From the NCBI RefSeq assembly GCF_947489755.1, contig NZ_CANLFB010000028.1:1-48421 (forward strand): a stretch of 48,421 nt of DNA, written 5' to 3'. The first letter of the stretch is position 1. Each line of letters opens with the position of its first letter. The notes under the pieces were generated by a model, which saw only the letters and a list, made by a program, of their open reading frames with translations, was not told the DNA's origin and searched no databases. Below are positions 26,580-35,422 of the stretch, piece after piece. The position numbers and the translations under genes were made by a program. This stretch comes from an uncultured Psychromonas sp. (GTDB lineage Bacteria > Pseudomonadota > Gammaproteobacteria > Enterobacterales > Psychromonadaceae).

Positions 26580-27010
26580 ATTCAGTAATGGTATTTTGAA
26601 GATAAAATAGACGAAGATGATAGCATAATTAACAATAAAATAAGGATTTAGCGCATAAATGATCATCGCTAACGCTAAAATTTTAAATATTATTTAAGGT
26701 AGTAATTATCATTAAGGTTTACATGCAATAATTTTAATTGTCTCACTGTAAAGTAGAAGTAAGCAAAGAAGTGAGTTTGTGGCTTTTATTCATTTGGATG
26801 GCATTTAGCGAAAGTAATAGTGAATAAAAGATTACAGAAATAATAAGCGAAGAAGTACTCAGCAAAAAAATTATCTAGGCATTGCCTTTAGCAAGGCTAC
26901 TTCGCCATTATAGATAAACCATTAAAGTGAATTCATGAAGGTAACGTATCCCTTAAATAAATCCACTCATCATAATCAATTAATAAGTATTTAAGACTAA
27001 ATGATCACAT
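26580..27010. other. intergenic, no gene seen
   Basis: Upstream region of ydiJ and 3' flank of the lipoprotein gene. A small hairpin GCCTT-TAGC-AAGGC lies near 26883-26896. Only ORFs of about 20 codons or fewer without RBS are present, so nothing is annotated. Confidence 0.4.
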
Positions 27011-27439
27011 TTAAAAAGCGTAATTAGTCAGCTTACTTGGTGGAAATTCAGGCTCTTTCACAATCACTGGAGCGACAGATTTAGGTACTTTAACAGCAGG
27101 TGTCGGTGGCGTTACGATAACAACAGGAGCAAGTTGTTCATACTCCTTTTCTTTTTGACTTAAGCATGCAAAAACTAATGTCGTCTTAGTATCATTACCA
27201 AAGAAACCAGTATATTCGTTGAGATGTTTCACTTCCATAAAACGATTTTTCTCTAAGCAATATTCATTTGCTTGAGAAAGAATAGAGGCTAATAATTTAT
27301 CTTCTTTATCTGAAAAAACAGTTTGCTCTTTACTAATAAGGTAACTGTCTTCTCCAGCGTCAATAGGACCGATAGAATTTGTAGAACAACCGCTTAACAA
27401 TAAAAAACTGAACATGAAGATTAATGCTTTAACAACCAT
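27011..27439 (-). CDS. small predicted lipoprotein, unknown function
   Basis: 142 aa from the start MVVKALIFMFSFLLLSGC. The hydrophobic signal and the lipobox LSGC (Cys18) mark a lipoprotein; Ser at +2 favours the outer membrane. Further Cys are in EYCLEKNRF and FACLSQ, perhaps a disulfide. The C-terminal 40 residues are proline- and valine-rich (VVIVTPPTPAVKVPK), typical of a flexible tether to the wall. A longer reading frame starting at 27532 would bury the signal peptide and is rejected. Confidence 0.75.
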   Translation of the reverse strand: MVVKALIFMFSFLLLSGCSTNSIGPIDAGEDSYLISKEQTVFSDKEDKLLASILSQANEYCLEKNRFMEVKHLNEYTGFFGNDTKTTLVFACLSQKEKEYEQLAPVVIVTPPTPAVKVPKSVAPVIVKEPEFPPSKLTNYAF

Positions 27440-27640
27440 CGCTATTTTCTCAACTCGTATAAAAAATGTATTTAGGCGTACAGTGCCTGTACAAAAAATA
27501 TAGATTATACGTAATTTAAATATTAATTTCACGCTTTTGAATATGTCAAAATATTAATCAATATAACACCTCTAAATATCCTATTTAACCTTCACTAAAT
27601 TTTACGCATAGCACATATTACCAAAAAAATAATGACGATC

Positions 27641-27678
27641 AAAAAAGCCAATATTGCATTACTAATATTGGCTTTTTT
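27641..27678 (-). terminator. terminator after pepB
   Basis: Perfect 15-bp stem (AAAAAAGCCAATATT / AATATTGGCTTTTTT) with an 8-nt loop, ending in a T-run on the minus strand just after the pepB stop codon. The mirrored A-run lets it work in both directions. Confidence 0.92.
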
Positions 27679-27682
27679 ATGG

Positions 27683-28978
27683 TTACTTAAGTAACAAACT
27701 ACTAATGGTTTCTATACCATGCCCTTTTCCACCGACAGCCCATTTACCATTTGCAGCAAGCTGATAACTTCCAGACAAATCAAAATGTATCCAATTTTTC
27801 TCAGGTGTTTTTACAAATTTAGCTAGGAAAGCCGCAGCGGTTGATGCGCCAGCCATGCTTTCACCACCGCTATGAATATTAGCAATATCAGCAAATGCAG
27901 AACCAATCTGTTGTAAATGAAATGATTCTAATGGTAAACGCCATAGCTTCTCATTAACTTCTTTTGCCGCTTCTAATGCAGCATCAGTAAACTCATCATC
28001 CATACTTAAAATACAATTATAATCACGACCAACAGCGGCTTTAGCTGCCCCCGTTAAAGTAGCTGCATCAATAATTTGTTTAGCACCATCTTCTTGTGCT
28101 GCAATTAAACCATCAGCAAGCACTAAGCGCCCTTCAGCATCGGTGTTCAACACTTCAACACTAACGCCATTTTTATAATGAATAACATCCCCTAGCTTGA
28201 AGGCTTTACCACTGATCATATTTTCAGCACAACATAAGTATAATTTAACGCGTTTTTGTAATCCATTTGCAGCAGCCAATGCGAGCGCACCAGTCACAGT
28301 TGCAGCACCACCCATGTCACTTTTCATTGCTGCCATTGATGGGCTTGGTTTTAAACTGTAACCGCCAGAGTCAAACGTAATGCCTTTACCGACTAAAGCA
28401 AAATCAACAGGGGCATTTTCATCACCGCTTGGGTTATAGTCGAGTTGCAACATACATGGAATGTTGACACTGCCCTTGCCGACTTCATAAATCCCTACAT
28501 AACCATCAACATTGAGTTGTTCACCAAAGATAAGCTTATATTTTAATGGCACTTTATCAGCACACACTTGCTCTAATAATAGACAGGCTTTTTCACATAA
28601 CACTTCAGGGGTGACAACAGCGGGGCCTAGATTAATGGTTTCTCTTACCCATTCATTAATGAGTTTTTTGGTTTTTAATGCATCGATAGCCTCTACATCT
28701 AATTCAGGAAACTCAACATCTGCACCTGTTTTTGGGTTATAAAAACCTTGGCAAAATGCCCAACACAAATCTGAATTCCACTGTTCACCCACTAACTTCA
28801 TTTTAGGTAATGACATGTTATCTAATTTACGCGCAGCGCTTTGCACTTGAGATAATACGTCATCTCTATAATTAAGATGAATCGTTGCTTGTTGTTGATC
28901 AAAAGATAATAAAGCACTCTCACCCCAAACAGGGTTCGCTTTTTGATCAGATAAATTGACTAAAAATGGTTGATTCAT
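27683..28978 (-). CDS. pepB: peptidase B, M17 leucyl aminopeptidase family
   Basis: 431 aa, close to E. coli PepB in length. Metal-binding and catalytic motifs of the M17 family are present: VGKGITFDSGGYSLKP, KSDMGGAATV, and VLNTDAEGRLVLADGL near residues 275-290. It is a cytosolic Mn/Zn aminopeptidase for peptide breakdown. In many gammaproteobacteria pepB is the last gene after iscX; here it still follows iscX debris. A hairpin (28994-29025) lies in its leader. Confidence 0.93.
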   Translation of the reverse strand: MNQPFLVNLSDQKANPVWGESALLSFDQQQATIHLNYRDDVLSQVQSAARKLDNMSLPKMKLVGEQWNSDLCWAFCQGFYNPKTGADVEFPELDVEAIDALKTKKLINEWVRETINLGPAVVTPEVLCEKACLLLEQVCADKVPLKYKLIFGEQLNVDGYVGIYEVGKGSVNIPCMLQLDYNPSGDENAPVDFALVGKGITFDSGGYSLKPSPSMAAMKSDMGGAATVTGALALAAANGLQKRVKLYLCCAENMISGKAFKLGDVIHYKNGVSVEVLNTDAEGRLVLADGLIAAQEDGAKQIIDAATLTGAAKAAVGRDYNCILSMDDEFTDAALEAAKEVNEKLWRLPLESFHLQQIGSAFADIANIHSGGESMAGASTAAAFLAKFVKTPEKNWIHFDLSGSYQLAANGKWAVGGKGHGIETISSLLLK

Positions 28979-28993
28979 AACATTCCTTAATGG

Positions 28994-29025
28994 GTATAAA
29001 CACGGCTATTAGTGCGTGTTTATAC
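28994..29025 (-). other. hairpin in the pepB leader
   Basis: Inverted repeat GTATAAACACG / CGTGTTTATAC with a 10-nt loop, 10 bases after the residual iscX stop and about 15 bases before the pepB start. With no T-run it is more likely an mRNA processing or stability element between iscX and pepB than a terminator. Confidence 0.5.
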
Positions 29026-29034
29026 ATTGATATT

Positions 29035-29130
29035 TTAATTATTTCCATCAATCCAACTCAGTTGAATTGCTGCCAGAATGCATTCTCTAGAATGCTCTGG
29101 TTTATCATCGAATTTTCTAATCCTAATATT
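29035..29130 (-). pseudogene. iscX: iscX remnant (3' end only)
   Basis: Minus-strand translation of 29112-29041 gives FDDKPEHSREC followed by ILAAIQLSWIDGN, then N and a stop at 29037-29035. E. coli IscX ends FDDDPQASNEK, ILEAILLVWLDEAE, so identities run through FDD-P, S-E, IL-AI-L-W-D in one frame. Upstream codons of the same frame (to about 29130) still resemble the family weakly but contain stops, and no start region remains. The location directly before pepB is the ancestral place of iscX. Confidence 0.82.
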
Positions 29131-29189
29131 TAATTAGGCAACTCACTAAAGCGGGCAGTAAATAGGTCTTACTTTGAATCCTGTTCAAT

Positions 29190-29272
29190 TAATGTAAGTG
29201 AAATCACTAAAGAATCGTCCGTTTTATTATTAAGTTACCCTAAAAAATAGAGTGACTAACTGCTTTATCATT
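29190..29272 (-). pseudogene. fdx: fdx remnant (ISC ferredoxin, 3' part)
   Basis: Two frames of the minus strand retain the C-terminal part of ISC ferredoxin. NDKAV at 29272-29258 corresponds to LDKAW. KTDDSLVISL at 29225-29196 corresponds to VTDEDLVVEI, followed after a 1-base shift by YIN (family YTIN). Stops and at least two frameshifts interrupt it, and the Cys-rich cluster-binding part is not recognisable. The order iscU, iscA, fdx, iscX is preserved. Confidence 0.68.
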
Positions 29273-29529
29273 ATTTAAAGGTTAGTTTTTTAAGTTAATC
29301 TTTAACTTGCTTACATTAATAAAAATAACTATTTAATAAATAACACGATCTAAACAAGTATCCATCTAATCTTACTCTTAAGTAATAAGATAATTCAAGG
29401 CAAATGCATCCCTGCTTTATAAAAATTCAAATAGATAAAAATCGACTCGACTAAAGAAAAATATAAATGAGGACGATATTTTTTAATCGTTAACATAGGA
29501 GGCAAAACGGATAAGATTGAGTTGAAATT

Positions 29530-29578
29530 AAACGTTCTGTGCACATGCAATAGGAAGATCATTAAGAGTAATCATCAT
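29530..29578 (-). pseudogene. iscA: iscA remnant (start region)
   Basis: ATG at 29578 (or 29575) opens MMITLNDLPIACAQNV, then a stop. Family members begin MxITLTDSAAxRV, so M-ITL-D and the following Ala-rich helix are still visible. The other about 90 codons, including the three cluster cysteines, are absent. It lies between the iscU and fdx remnants as expected for iscA. Short match, so less certain than iscU or iscX. Confidence 0.55.
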
Positions 29579-29740
29579 AGCTAATGTTGGCGAGTAAGGA
29601 ACTGCTTTTTAATATTTAGAAAGTACCGTTAGTTCCTGTCTTTTTGTAGGATTTTTAGATGGGTATTATCGTCTCGTATTGCAGACGTCTTAAGATGAGA
29701 TTGTTTTATAAGCTACGGTAGGTTCGAGTTAACCTAGTTT

Positions 29741-29958
29741 AATCAACTGAAGTAATCCCATCACTATAACCGTAGATAACCATAAAAATTAAATGTCGAG
29801 TCTTCAATAATATCGTTAATATCAATACAGTTGGCATCGTTAAGTGGTGATTTTATTGCATAATCTCAACCAAGTACGCCAACCATATGAGTAACTGCAC
29901 TTTTATCCTTTTTATCAAATAAGCTTATGTTACGTCAGTATTCATTAAGAGTGTGATC
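29741..29958 (-). pseudogene. iscU: iscU remnant (Fe-S scaffold, decayed)
   Basis: Immediately after iscS the minus strand reads RNISLFDKKDKSAVTHMVG (29930-29878), then VLG, stop, DYAIK, and at 29811-29783 IIEDSTFNFYG. E. coli IscU has RNVGSFDNND...GMVGAPACGDVMK...IIEDARFKTYG at the same spacing. A further piece IYGYSDGITS (29776-29747, other frame) matches YGCGSAIASS. All three scaffold cysteines are lost: the first is replaced near the stop, the second is Tyr, and the third is not found. Stops and frameshifts make it nonfunctional. GATCAC at 29958-29953 may be the old Asp-His of the N-terminus. Confidence 0.88.
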
Positions 29959-31159
29959 ATGCAATACTATTAATGTTGTTACCTTGTTTAAACATATCCC
30001 ATAGAGGCGACATATCACGTAAACGACCGATATTTTTACGAATAATATTAATTGTATAATCAATTTCAGCTTCAGTCGTGAAGCGGCCAATACTGAAACG
30101 TATTGAGCTATGTGCTAGTTCATCATTCAGACCAATAGCACGCAATACATATGAAGGTTCAAGGCTTGCAGATGTACAAGCACTACCAGAAGAAACAGCT
30201 AAGTCCTTTAATGCCATGACTAGTGATTCGCCTTCAACATAGTTAAAGCTGATATTGATATTACCTGCAACGCGGTGCTCTAACGAGCCGTTGACATAGA
30301 CTTCTTCCATATCGCTCAAGCCATCAAGCAGACGAGTACGCAATGCTAAAATACGTTCATTTTCGCTCGCCATCTCTTCTTTGGCAATACGGAAAGCTTC
30401 ACCCATTGCAACGATTTGATGCGTTGCTAATGTACCACTACGCATACCACGCTCATGTCCGCCACCGTGCATCTGCGCTTCTAAGCGAATACGAGGTTTA
30501 CGGCTAACATAGAGTGCGCCGATACCTTTAGGGCCATAAACTTTATGAGCAGAGAAAGAGATTAAATCGACTTTCATTTTTTGCACGTCAATGGTCACTT
30601 TGCCAGCACTTTGTGCCGCATCAACGTGTAAAATAGTGTCATTAGCACGACATAATTCACCGTATGCAGCAATATCTTGAATGACACCAATTTCATTATT
30701 AACATGCATTAAACTAACTAATACAGTGTCCTCACGGAGTGCTTCTTTTAATTGTTCAGGTGTTATGATGCCATCATCTTTAGGGTCAAGATAAGTCACT
30801 TCAAAGCCTTCATGCTCTAATTGACGACAGGTATCTAAAACGGCTTTATGCTCAGTTTTAGCGGTAATAATATGCTTACCTTTTTTCTGATAAAAATGCG
30901 CAGCCCCTTTAATTGCAAGGTTATTTGATTCAGTCGCGCCAGATGTAAATACAATTTCACGCGAATCAGCGTTCATTAAATCAGCAATTTGCTCACGAGC
31001 GATATCAACTGCTTCTTCTGCTTGCCAACCAAAACGATGAGAACGAGATGCAGGATTACCGAAATCACCATCTGTTGTCAGGTACTGCACCATTTTTTCA
31101 ACAACACGCTTGTCAACCGGAGTAGTTGCTGAATAATCAAGATAAATTGGTAATTTCAT
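29957..31159 (-). CDS. iscS: cysteine desulfurase IscS, C-terminal tail shortened
   Basis: 400 aa. PLP lysine in [12 protein letters not shown] (about residue 206); catalytic cysteine loop [14 protein letters not shown] (about 324-337). It releases sulfur from cysteine for Fe-S clusters, tRNA thiolation and other carriers. The sequence ends [14 protein letters not shown], whereas E. coli IscS (404 aa) ends NSIEWAHH: four tail residues are lost, part of the region that touches IscU. Start [10 protein letters not shown] is chosen (GGAG 5 bases ahead); a longer frame to 31255 overlaps iscR. The core enzyme looks fully intact. Confidence 0.95.
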   Translation of the reverse strand: MKLPIYLDYSATTPVDKRVVEKMVQYLTTDGDFGNPASRSHRFGWQAEEAVDIAREQIADLMNADSREIVFTSGATESNNLAIKGAAHFYQKKGKHIITAKTEHKAVLDTCRQLEHEGFEVTYLDPKDDGIITPEQLKEALREDTVLVSLMHVNNEIGVIQDIAAYGELCRANDTILHVDAAQSAGKVTIDVQKMKVDLISFSAHKVYGPKGIGALYVSRKPRIRLEAQMHGGGHERGMRSGTLATHQIVAMGEAFRIAKEEMASENERILALRTRLLDGLSDMEEVYVNGSLEHRVAGNINISFNYVEGESLVMALKDLAVSSGSACTSASLEPSYVLRAIGLNDELAHSSIRFSIGRFTTEAEIDYTINIIRKNIGRLRDMSPLWDMFKQGNNINSIA

Positions 31160-31175
31160 TTTTTCTCCACTGCCA

Positions 31176-31652
31176 CTATTTCGAGAGAATATTAAGCAGT
31201 TCGTTATTAGTAAATTTATTATTTTGTTGTTCTGACACATTTTGCACATGTTCACTGGCCATTAACTCTTCCAGTGTAATGCCATCTAAAAATGTACTAA
31301 TACGTGTACTTAATTGTTCCCATAACGAATGGGTAAGACACTGCACTCCGTCCTCTTGGCAAGCGCCCTTTCCTGAACATTTACGCACATCGACACTTTC
31401 ATTGACTGCATCAATGATCATGGAGACTGATATCTCTGATTTGCTTTTGCCCAATTTGTAGCCGCCACCTGGGCCACGTACACTGCTCACTAATCCTTTT
31501 TGTCTAAGCTTAGAAAACAGTTGCTCTAAGTATGAAAGCGATATTCCTTGACGCTCAGATATTTCAGCAAGTGGTACAGGACCATTATGCTCTTTTATTG
31601 CAACATCTAGCATAGCAGTAACCGCATAACGGCCTTTTGAAGTTAATTTCAT
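31176..31652 (-). CDS. iscR: Fe-S cluster regulator IscR (Rrf2 family)
   Basis: 158 aa. N-terminal winged helix ([18 protein letters not shown]...[19 protein letters not shown]). The cluster-binding motif [17 protein letters not shown] keeps the Cys92/98/104 and His107 spacing of E. coli IscR. As [2Fe-2S]-IscR it represses its own operon; apo-IscR activates suf in relatives. Two type-1 operator sites lie upstream. The gap to iscS is only 16 bases. Apparently functional although most of its operon is gone. Confidence 0.95.
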   Translation of the reverse strand: MKLTSKGRYAVTAMLDVAIKEHNGPVPLAEISERQGISLSYLEQLFSKLRQKGLVSSVRGPGGGYKLGKSKSEISVSMIIDAVNESVDVRKCSGKGACQEDGVQCLTHSLWEQLSTRISTFLDGITLEELMASEHVQNVSEQQNNKFTNNELLNILSK

Positions 31653-31727
31653 ATAGAATTCGCTATTAATGAGTGATCATTAACTAAATCAGTTAATTGA
31701 CGAGTGACTTGAAGTCAAATATTATAA

Positions 31728-31752
31728 ATACCCGATATAATTAGTCAAGTAA
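31728..31752. promoter_or_regulatory. type-1 IscR operator, upstream copy 1
   Basis: ATACCCGATATAATTAGTCA plus AGTAA fits the IscR type-1 consensus (ATASYYGACTRWWWYAGTCRRSTAT) at most positions, especially ATACCCGA and TAGTC. It abuts the second site directly, as sites A and B do in the E. coli iscR promoter. Confidence 0.75.
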
Positions 31753-31777
31753 ATACCCGACAGAAATAGTCAGGTAT
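31753..31777. promoter_or_regulatory. type-1 IscR operator, upstream copy 2
   Basis: ATACCCGACAGAAATAGTCA plus GGTAT agrees with the IscR type-1 consensus at 24 of 25 positions. It lies about 100-125 bases before the iscR start, on the promoter of the iscR-iscS unit. Its near-perfect state shows that iscR autoregulation is still under selection. Confidence 0.85.
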
Positions 31778-31836
31778 TAAACTCCTCAATTTCCTCATCT
31801 AAATAGCAATATATTTTACTTAAACTTAACGTCATT

Positions 31837-32589
31837 TTATTTTTTGTTAATGTCTTTTTCTTTATCGGCTTCGATGCTGGTTATTGATTTTTGCATACTA
31901 CTGAAAATACCTCGAAGCATTCTTAATTCGTTGATTTCAGGTCTTGCTCTGTTAAATAGGCGACGTAGCTTATCCATTACTAATCCAGGATGAGCTGGCA
32001 CAATAAATCCAATTTGGAATAATGTTTTTTCAAGATGAGCAAGCATACCTTCAAAATCAGAAGCTCTTGGATACTCTTCTACCACTTCAGGAAAACTCTC
32101 TGACGCTAAAAAAGCCATACGTACTTCATAGCTCAAAGTTTGAACTGCCATGGCAAGGTTTAGTGAGCTATAGTCCGGATTTGCTGGAATAAACACATGG
32201 AAATGACACTTTTGAAGTTCATCATTCGTTAATCCACTGTTTTCACGTCCAAACACTAATGCAACTTTATGTTTTTTACTTTCGCTTGCTGCTTTAACAC
32301 CCATCTCTCTTGGGTCTAACATAGGCCAATCAAGGGTTCTCGGACGCGCACTTGCGCCAACTACAAGACCACAATCAGCAATACCTTCATCGAGTGTTTT
32401 ATAGACTTTATGATTTTTTAATACGTCACTTGCGCCAGCAGAAAGGGCGACAGACTTACCATCGACCTCACATTCAGGATCAATCAACACTAAATCAGTT
32501 AAACCCATTGTTTTCATTGCTCTAGCAGCACTGCCGATATTGCCAGGGTGAGAGGTACCAATTAATATAATGCGAACATTGTCTAGCAT
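31837..32589 (-). CDS. trmJ: tRNA Cm32/Um32 methyltransferase TrmJ
   Basis: About 250 aa. SPOUT-class methyltransferase: motif 1 [26 protein letters not shown] at the N-terminus, [14 protein letters not shown] (about 110-125) and [17 protein letters not shown] (about 133-149) forming the knotted SAM site, and a C-terminal helical extension. It methylates the 2'-OH of residue 32 in tRNAs. Start MLDNVR has AAGGA 6 bases ahead; 13 further upstream codons are in frame but lack an SD. It precedes iscR and is divergent from suhB, the E. coli arrangement. Confidence 0.95.
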   Translation of the reverse strand: MLDNVRIILIGTSHPGNIGSAARAMKTMGLTDLVLIDPECEVDGKSVALSAGASDVLKNHKVYKTLDEGIADCGLVVGASARPRTLDWPMLDPREMGVKAASESKKHKVALVFGRENSGLTNDELQKCHFHVFIPANPDYSSLNLAMAVQTLSYEVRMAFLASESFPEVVEEYPRASDFEGMLAHLEKTLFQIGFIVPAHPGLVMDKLRRLFNRARPEINELRMLRGIFSSMQKSITSIEADKEKDINKK

Positions 32590-32804
32590 TGTTTTTCCTT
32601 CGTCATTCAGAGATTTTTTTGAGCGCAAAGTTTAGCACTGTTTTATTAACAACTAAACATTCAGGTTTGACATTTTATATTTAAAGGTCTGTGAGTTCGC
32701 CTAAATTTCAAACGATTAAAATATTGCACAATTATGTGACCTGTGTATAATTTCGCGCCGAAGGAATCTCCCTTCATGTTCTTTTAAAATCTAATGGTGA
32801 TCCT

Positions 32805-33593
32805 ATGCATCCAATGTTAAATATTGCGATTCGTGCTGCGCGTAATGCGGGTAAAGTAATTGTTAAAGGTTATGAAAATTTAGAGTCTGTTGAAGTTGAA
32901 GAAAAATCACTTAACGACTATGTAAGCAGCGTTGATAAAGAAGCTGAATTAGCAATTATTGGTACGTTACGTAAATCTTACCCAGATCACAGCATCGTAG
33001 CTGAAGAGTCAGGTATTGATAACGGTGCAGATACAGATCACCAATGGATTATTGACCCACTAGATGGGACTACAAACTTCATTCACGGCATTCCTCATTT
33101 TGCTGTTTCAATTGCATTAAAAATTAAAGGCCGCACTGAAGTAGGCGTTATCTTTGATCCAATCCGCAATGAATTATTCTCAGCTGTTCGCGGCCAAAGC
33201 GCACAAATCAATGGTTACCGTACGCGTACAAGTACTGTACCAAAACTAGCGGGTACTTTATTAGCAACTGGTTTCCCATTCAAACAAAAATATAACCTTG
33301 AAACTTACCTGAACATATTCCAAGACTTCTTTACTGATGTTGCAGATATGCGTCGTGGTGGTAGTGCAGCATTAGATTTAGCTTATGTTGCAGCTGGTCG
33401 TATGGATGGTTTCTGGGAATTTGGTTTAAAACCTTGGGATATCGCTGCAGGCGAATTATTACTTAAAGAATCTGGCGCAATGATGACAGACTTTAATGGT
33501 GGTAACGATTACTTCAAGTCTGGTGATGTTGTTGCTGCTAATCCCAAGCTTTTAAAAGAAATGTTAACAGTTATCCGTAAGCATAACGCTTAA
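32805..33593 (+). CDS. suhB: inositol-1-monophosphatase SuhB
   Basis: 262 aa. Metal-site motifs of the family are all present: AEES near residue 67, WIIDPLDGTTNFIHGIP near 83-99, and WDIAAGELLL near 212-221. It hydrolyses inositol phosphates. In E. coli it also joins the rRNA antitermination complex, and conserved placement beside trmJ suggests the same here. Slightly strong codon bias, consistent with a well-expressed gene. Confidence 0.95.
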   Translation: MHPMLNIAIRAARNAGKVIVKGYENLESVEVEEKSLNDYVSSVDKEAELAIIGTLRKSYPDHSIVAEESGIDNGADTDHQWIIDPLDGTTNFIHGIPHFAVSIALKIKGRTEVGVIFDPIRNELFSAVRGQSAQINGYRTRTSTVPKLAGTLLATGFPFKQKYNLETYLNIFQDFFTDVADMRRGGSAALDLAYVAAGRMDGFWEFGLKPWDIAAGELLLKESGAMMTDFNGGNDYFKSGDVVAANPKLLKEMLTVIRKHNA

Positions 33594-33626
33594 TTGTTAA
33601 ACTGATAAAACCATTAGATTTAAAAT

Positions 33627-33654
33627 AAACCAGAGCATTTTCTCTGGTTTTTTT
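33627..33654 (+). terminator. terminator after suhB
   Basis: Stem AAACCAGAG / CTCTGGTTT with a 6-nt loop and a T-run, 34 bases after the suhB stop. Confidence 0.9.
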
Positions 33655-34061
33655 ATGCCTGTGTTTTAATAGCGTGTACTTTAATAAAAATAACGTTTTA
33701 TAAGCTTAGACATTAAACGTTGCCACCTAGCTTTACCGTTATTTCTTACCTTTCAACTCTTTATTTTTCAAATCTTTAGCTTTTTAGCTCTTTATCTTTT
33801 AAACCCTAACAAACTTAACTTCGTCGAATTCTAGCGCCGAACTCTAATCTATATGCAGCAGTAAATCATCCAAGACTATAGTCTATTTGTTCAACGCTTT
33901 AACCATGAGCCCTTTTATTATTTTAGGTTATCGTAAGTTTTTTTAATTTATCCACTAAAAAAATTAATAAACTAAACCAAAAAAAGCGTAATACACTATG
34001 AATAAAAAACTGCCTTATTTATATTCTAATTTAGAAAAATTATAGAATATGAAAGCTAACC
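33655..34061. other. intergenic, no gene seen
   Basis: AT-rich, with imprecise reiterations of CTTT and TAGCTTTTTAGC near 33740-33800. A weak hairpin ATATTCTA/TAGAATAT at 34021-34050 may mark the 3' end of the adjacent minus-strand gene. No ORF. Confidence 0.4.
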
Positions 34062-35237
34062 TTATTTTCGTAAAGTTAAGTTAATACTGACGACGGCATG
34101 ATCGGTGCTTTCACCATCGATATCAAAGCTGGGGTTAATTAAATGTTTATCAGTATTGATATAATCACTGACTTCAAAATAACTTGATTGTTCGGCGGCA
34201 TCAAACTCACTAGAAAGTAGAATGTAGTCTAATACCGAACTGCTTTGGCCAAAATAATGTGTCGCGCCACGTGTTAACACCTTATCAGTTTCAACGTTTT
34301 GATTCGCATCGTTAATCATTTGCTTATTAGCGTCATGGTTTGCTTCATATAAATCCCATGCATCTCGTAAGGTATAAAACTTAACAAGTCTCTGTTGATT
34401 TTGATCATTATTGAACAACATATTAGGCGTGACCAAGTGTGCAAGAATACCGTCCTTTAACGGGTTATTAAAATCCCCCATTAATATCATTGCATTACCT
34501 TTTTTAGCTCTTCGCTCAAGCATTTGCATCATTAATAACGTCGCCTCACTCCCTCGCTGAATAGAGGATGCCCAACCACCAGCGACTTGCGCTTTGAATT
34601 GCGATAAGACATTACCTTCTAATGAACTTAATTTATCAACGTCTCCCTGCCATGAGGCGCGTTTAGATTTAAAGTGCACAACATAACAATCACATAAACC
34701 TAAATGAGGAAGCTCAACGGTTGCTCTTACCACTTGGCGACTAAAGTTAAATGCTTCCGTTAAACCTAATTGTACCGCTAGATCTTTATCAACATTCACC
34801 GCGGCGACCTCGATAATAGGAAATTTACTCGCTAATGCAACCACTGGGTCACGATGAATAAAATCATCAATCACTGTTGGCTTATCGACAACAGCAAAAT
34901 ACTCATAACCTTGTTTTTTTACCAAGGCCTCAAGAGCGTTAATACTAAAGACCTCTTGGAATCCAATAATATCAGGTTGATGTGTTTGCAAATAAGAAGC
35001 AATCCAATTTTCTTTTTTTTGCCACTGCTCTGCTGAATAGATACGATCAAAATCGTAAAAGGCATCAGGTGGAGCAAGGTAATTAAACAGGTTAAAAGTC
35101 GCGACTTTGATTTGTGTTTGTTCAACTTGTGGTGCTGACGATAAATCATCACTCGAAGATGCATTACTGGAAAGTTCATTATTGGTAGATAGAAGGGACA
35201 TAGAATTAATTGGCACAAACTCCTCTCTTTTATTCAT
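34062..35237 (-). CDS. endonuclease/exonuclease/phosphatase (EEP) family protein
   Basis: 391 aa. Residues about 1-42 are Ser/Asn-rich and low-complexity. The EEP fold follows: KVATFNLFNYL (about 44), DIIGFQEVF (metal-binding Glu), a GDFNNPL segment near 250 and a terminal STDHAVV (catalytic His). No secretion signal is evident, so it is probably cytoplasmic. Family members cleave DNA, RNA or phosphate esters; the substrate is unknown. Insertions make it longer than the 250-aa core. Confidence 0.85.
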   Translation of the reverse strand: MNKREEFVPINSMSLLSTNNELSSNASSSDDLSSAPQVEQTQIKVATFNLFNYLAPPDAFYDFDRIYSAEQWQKKENWIASYLQTHQPDIIGFQEVFSINALEALVKKQGYEYFAVVDKPTVIDDFIHRDPVVALASKFPIIEVAAVNVDKDLAVQLGLTEAFNFSRQVVRATVELPHLGLCDCYVVHFKSKRASWQGDVDKLSSLEGNVLSQFKAQVAGGWASSIQRGSEATLLMMQMLERRAKKGNAMILMGDFNNPLKDGILAHLVTPNMLFNNDQNQQRLVKFYTLRDAWDLYEANHDANKQMINDANQNVETDKVLTRGATHYFGQSSSVLDYILLSSEFDAAEQSSYFEVSDYINTDKHLINPSFDIDGESTDHAVVSINLTLRK

Positions 35238-35422
35238 GTTTAATGATCATTCCTGAAAGTGATGAAACATGAATAAGATAAATTATTTAATGTTTAATAA
35301 ATAATAGTATCGCACAGAGAAGTCATAGTATAAGAATATAAATACACAATCATTTATTCACTGCTTTTAAACATTCCTTTTAAAGCTTTATGTTTAGCGT
35401 AAATATAAATAGAAGATGCAGT

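Noticed and set aside
29341-29520. Possible hscB remnant (KKYRPHLYFS resembling the HPD motif region)
   Set aside because: Only about five scattered identities and no HPD triplet; too short and AT-rich to separate from chance.
30000-31159. IscS itself as a pseudogene
   Set aside because: The frame is uninterrupted for 400 codons, and PLP-binding and catalytic Cys motifs are intact; only the last four residues are lost.
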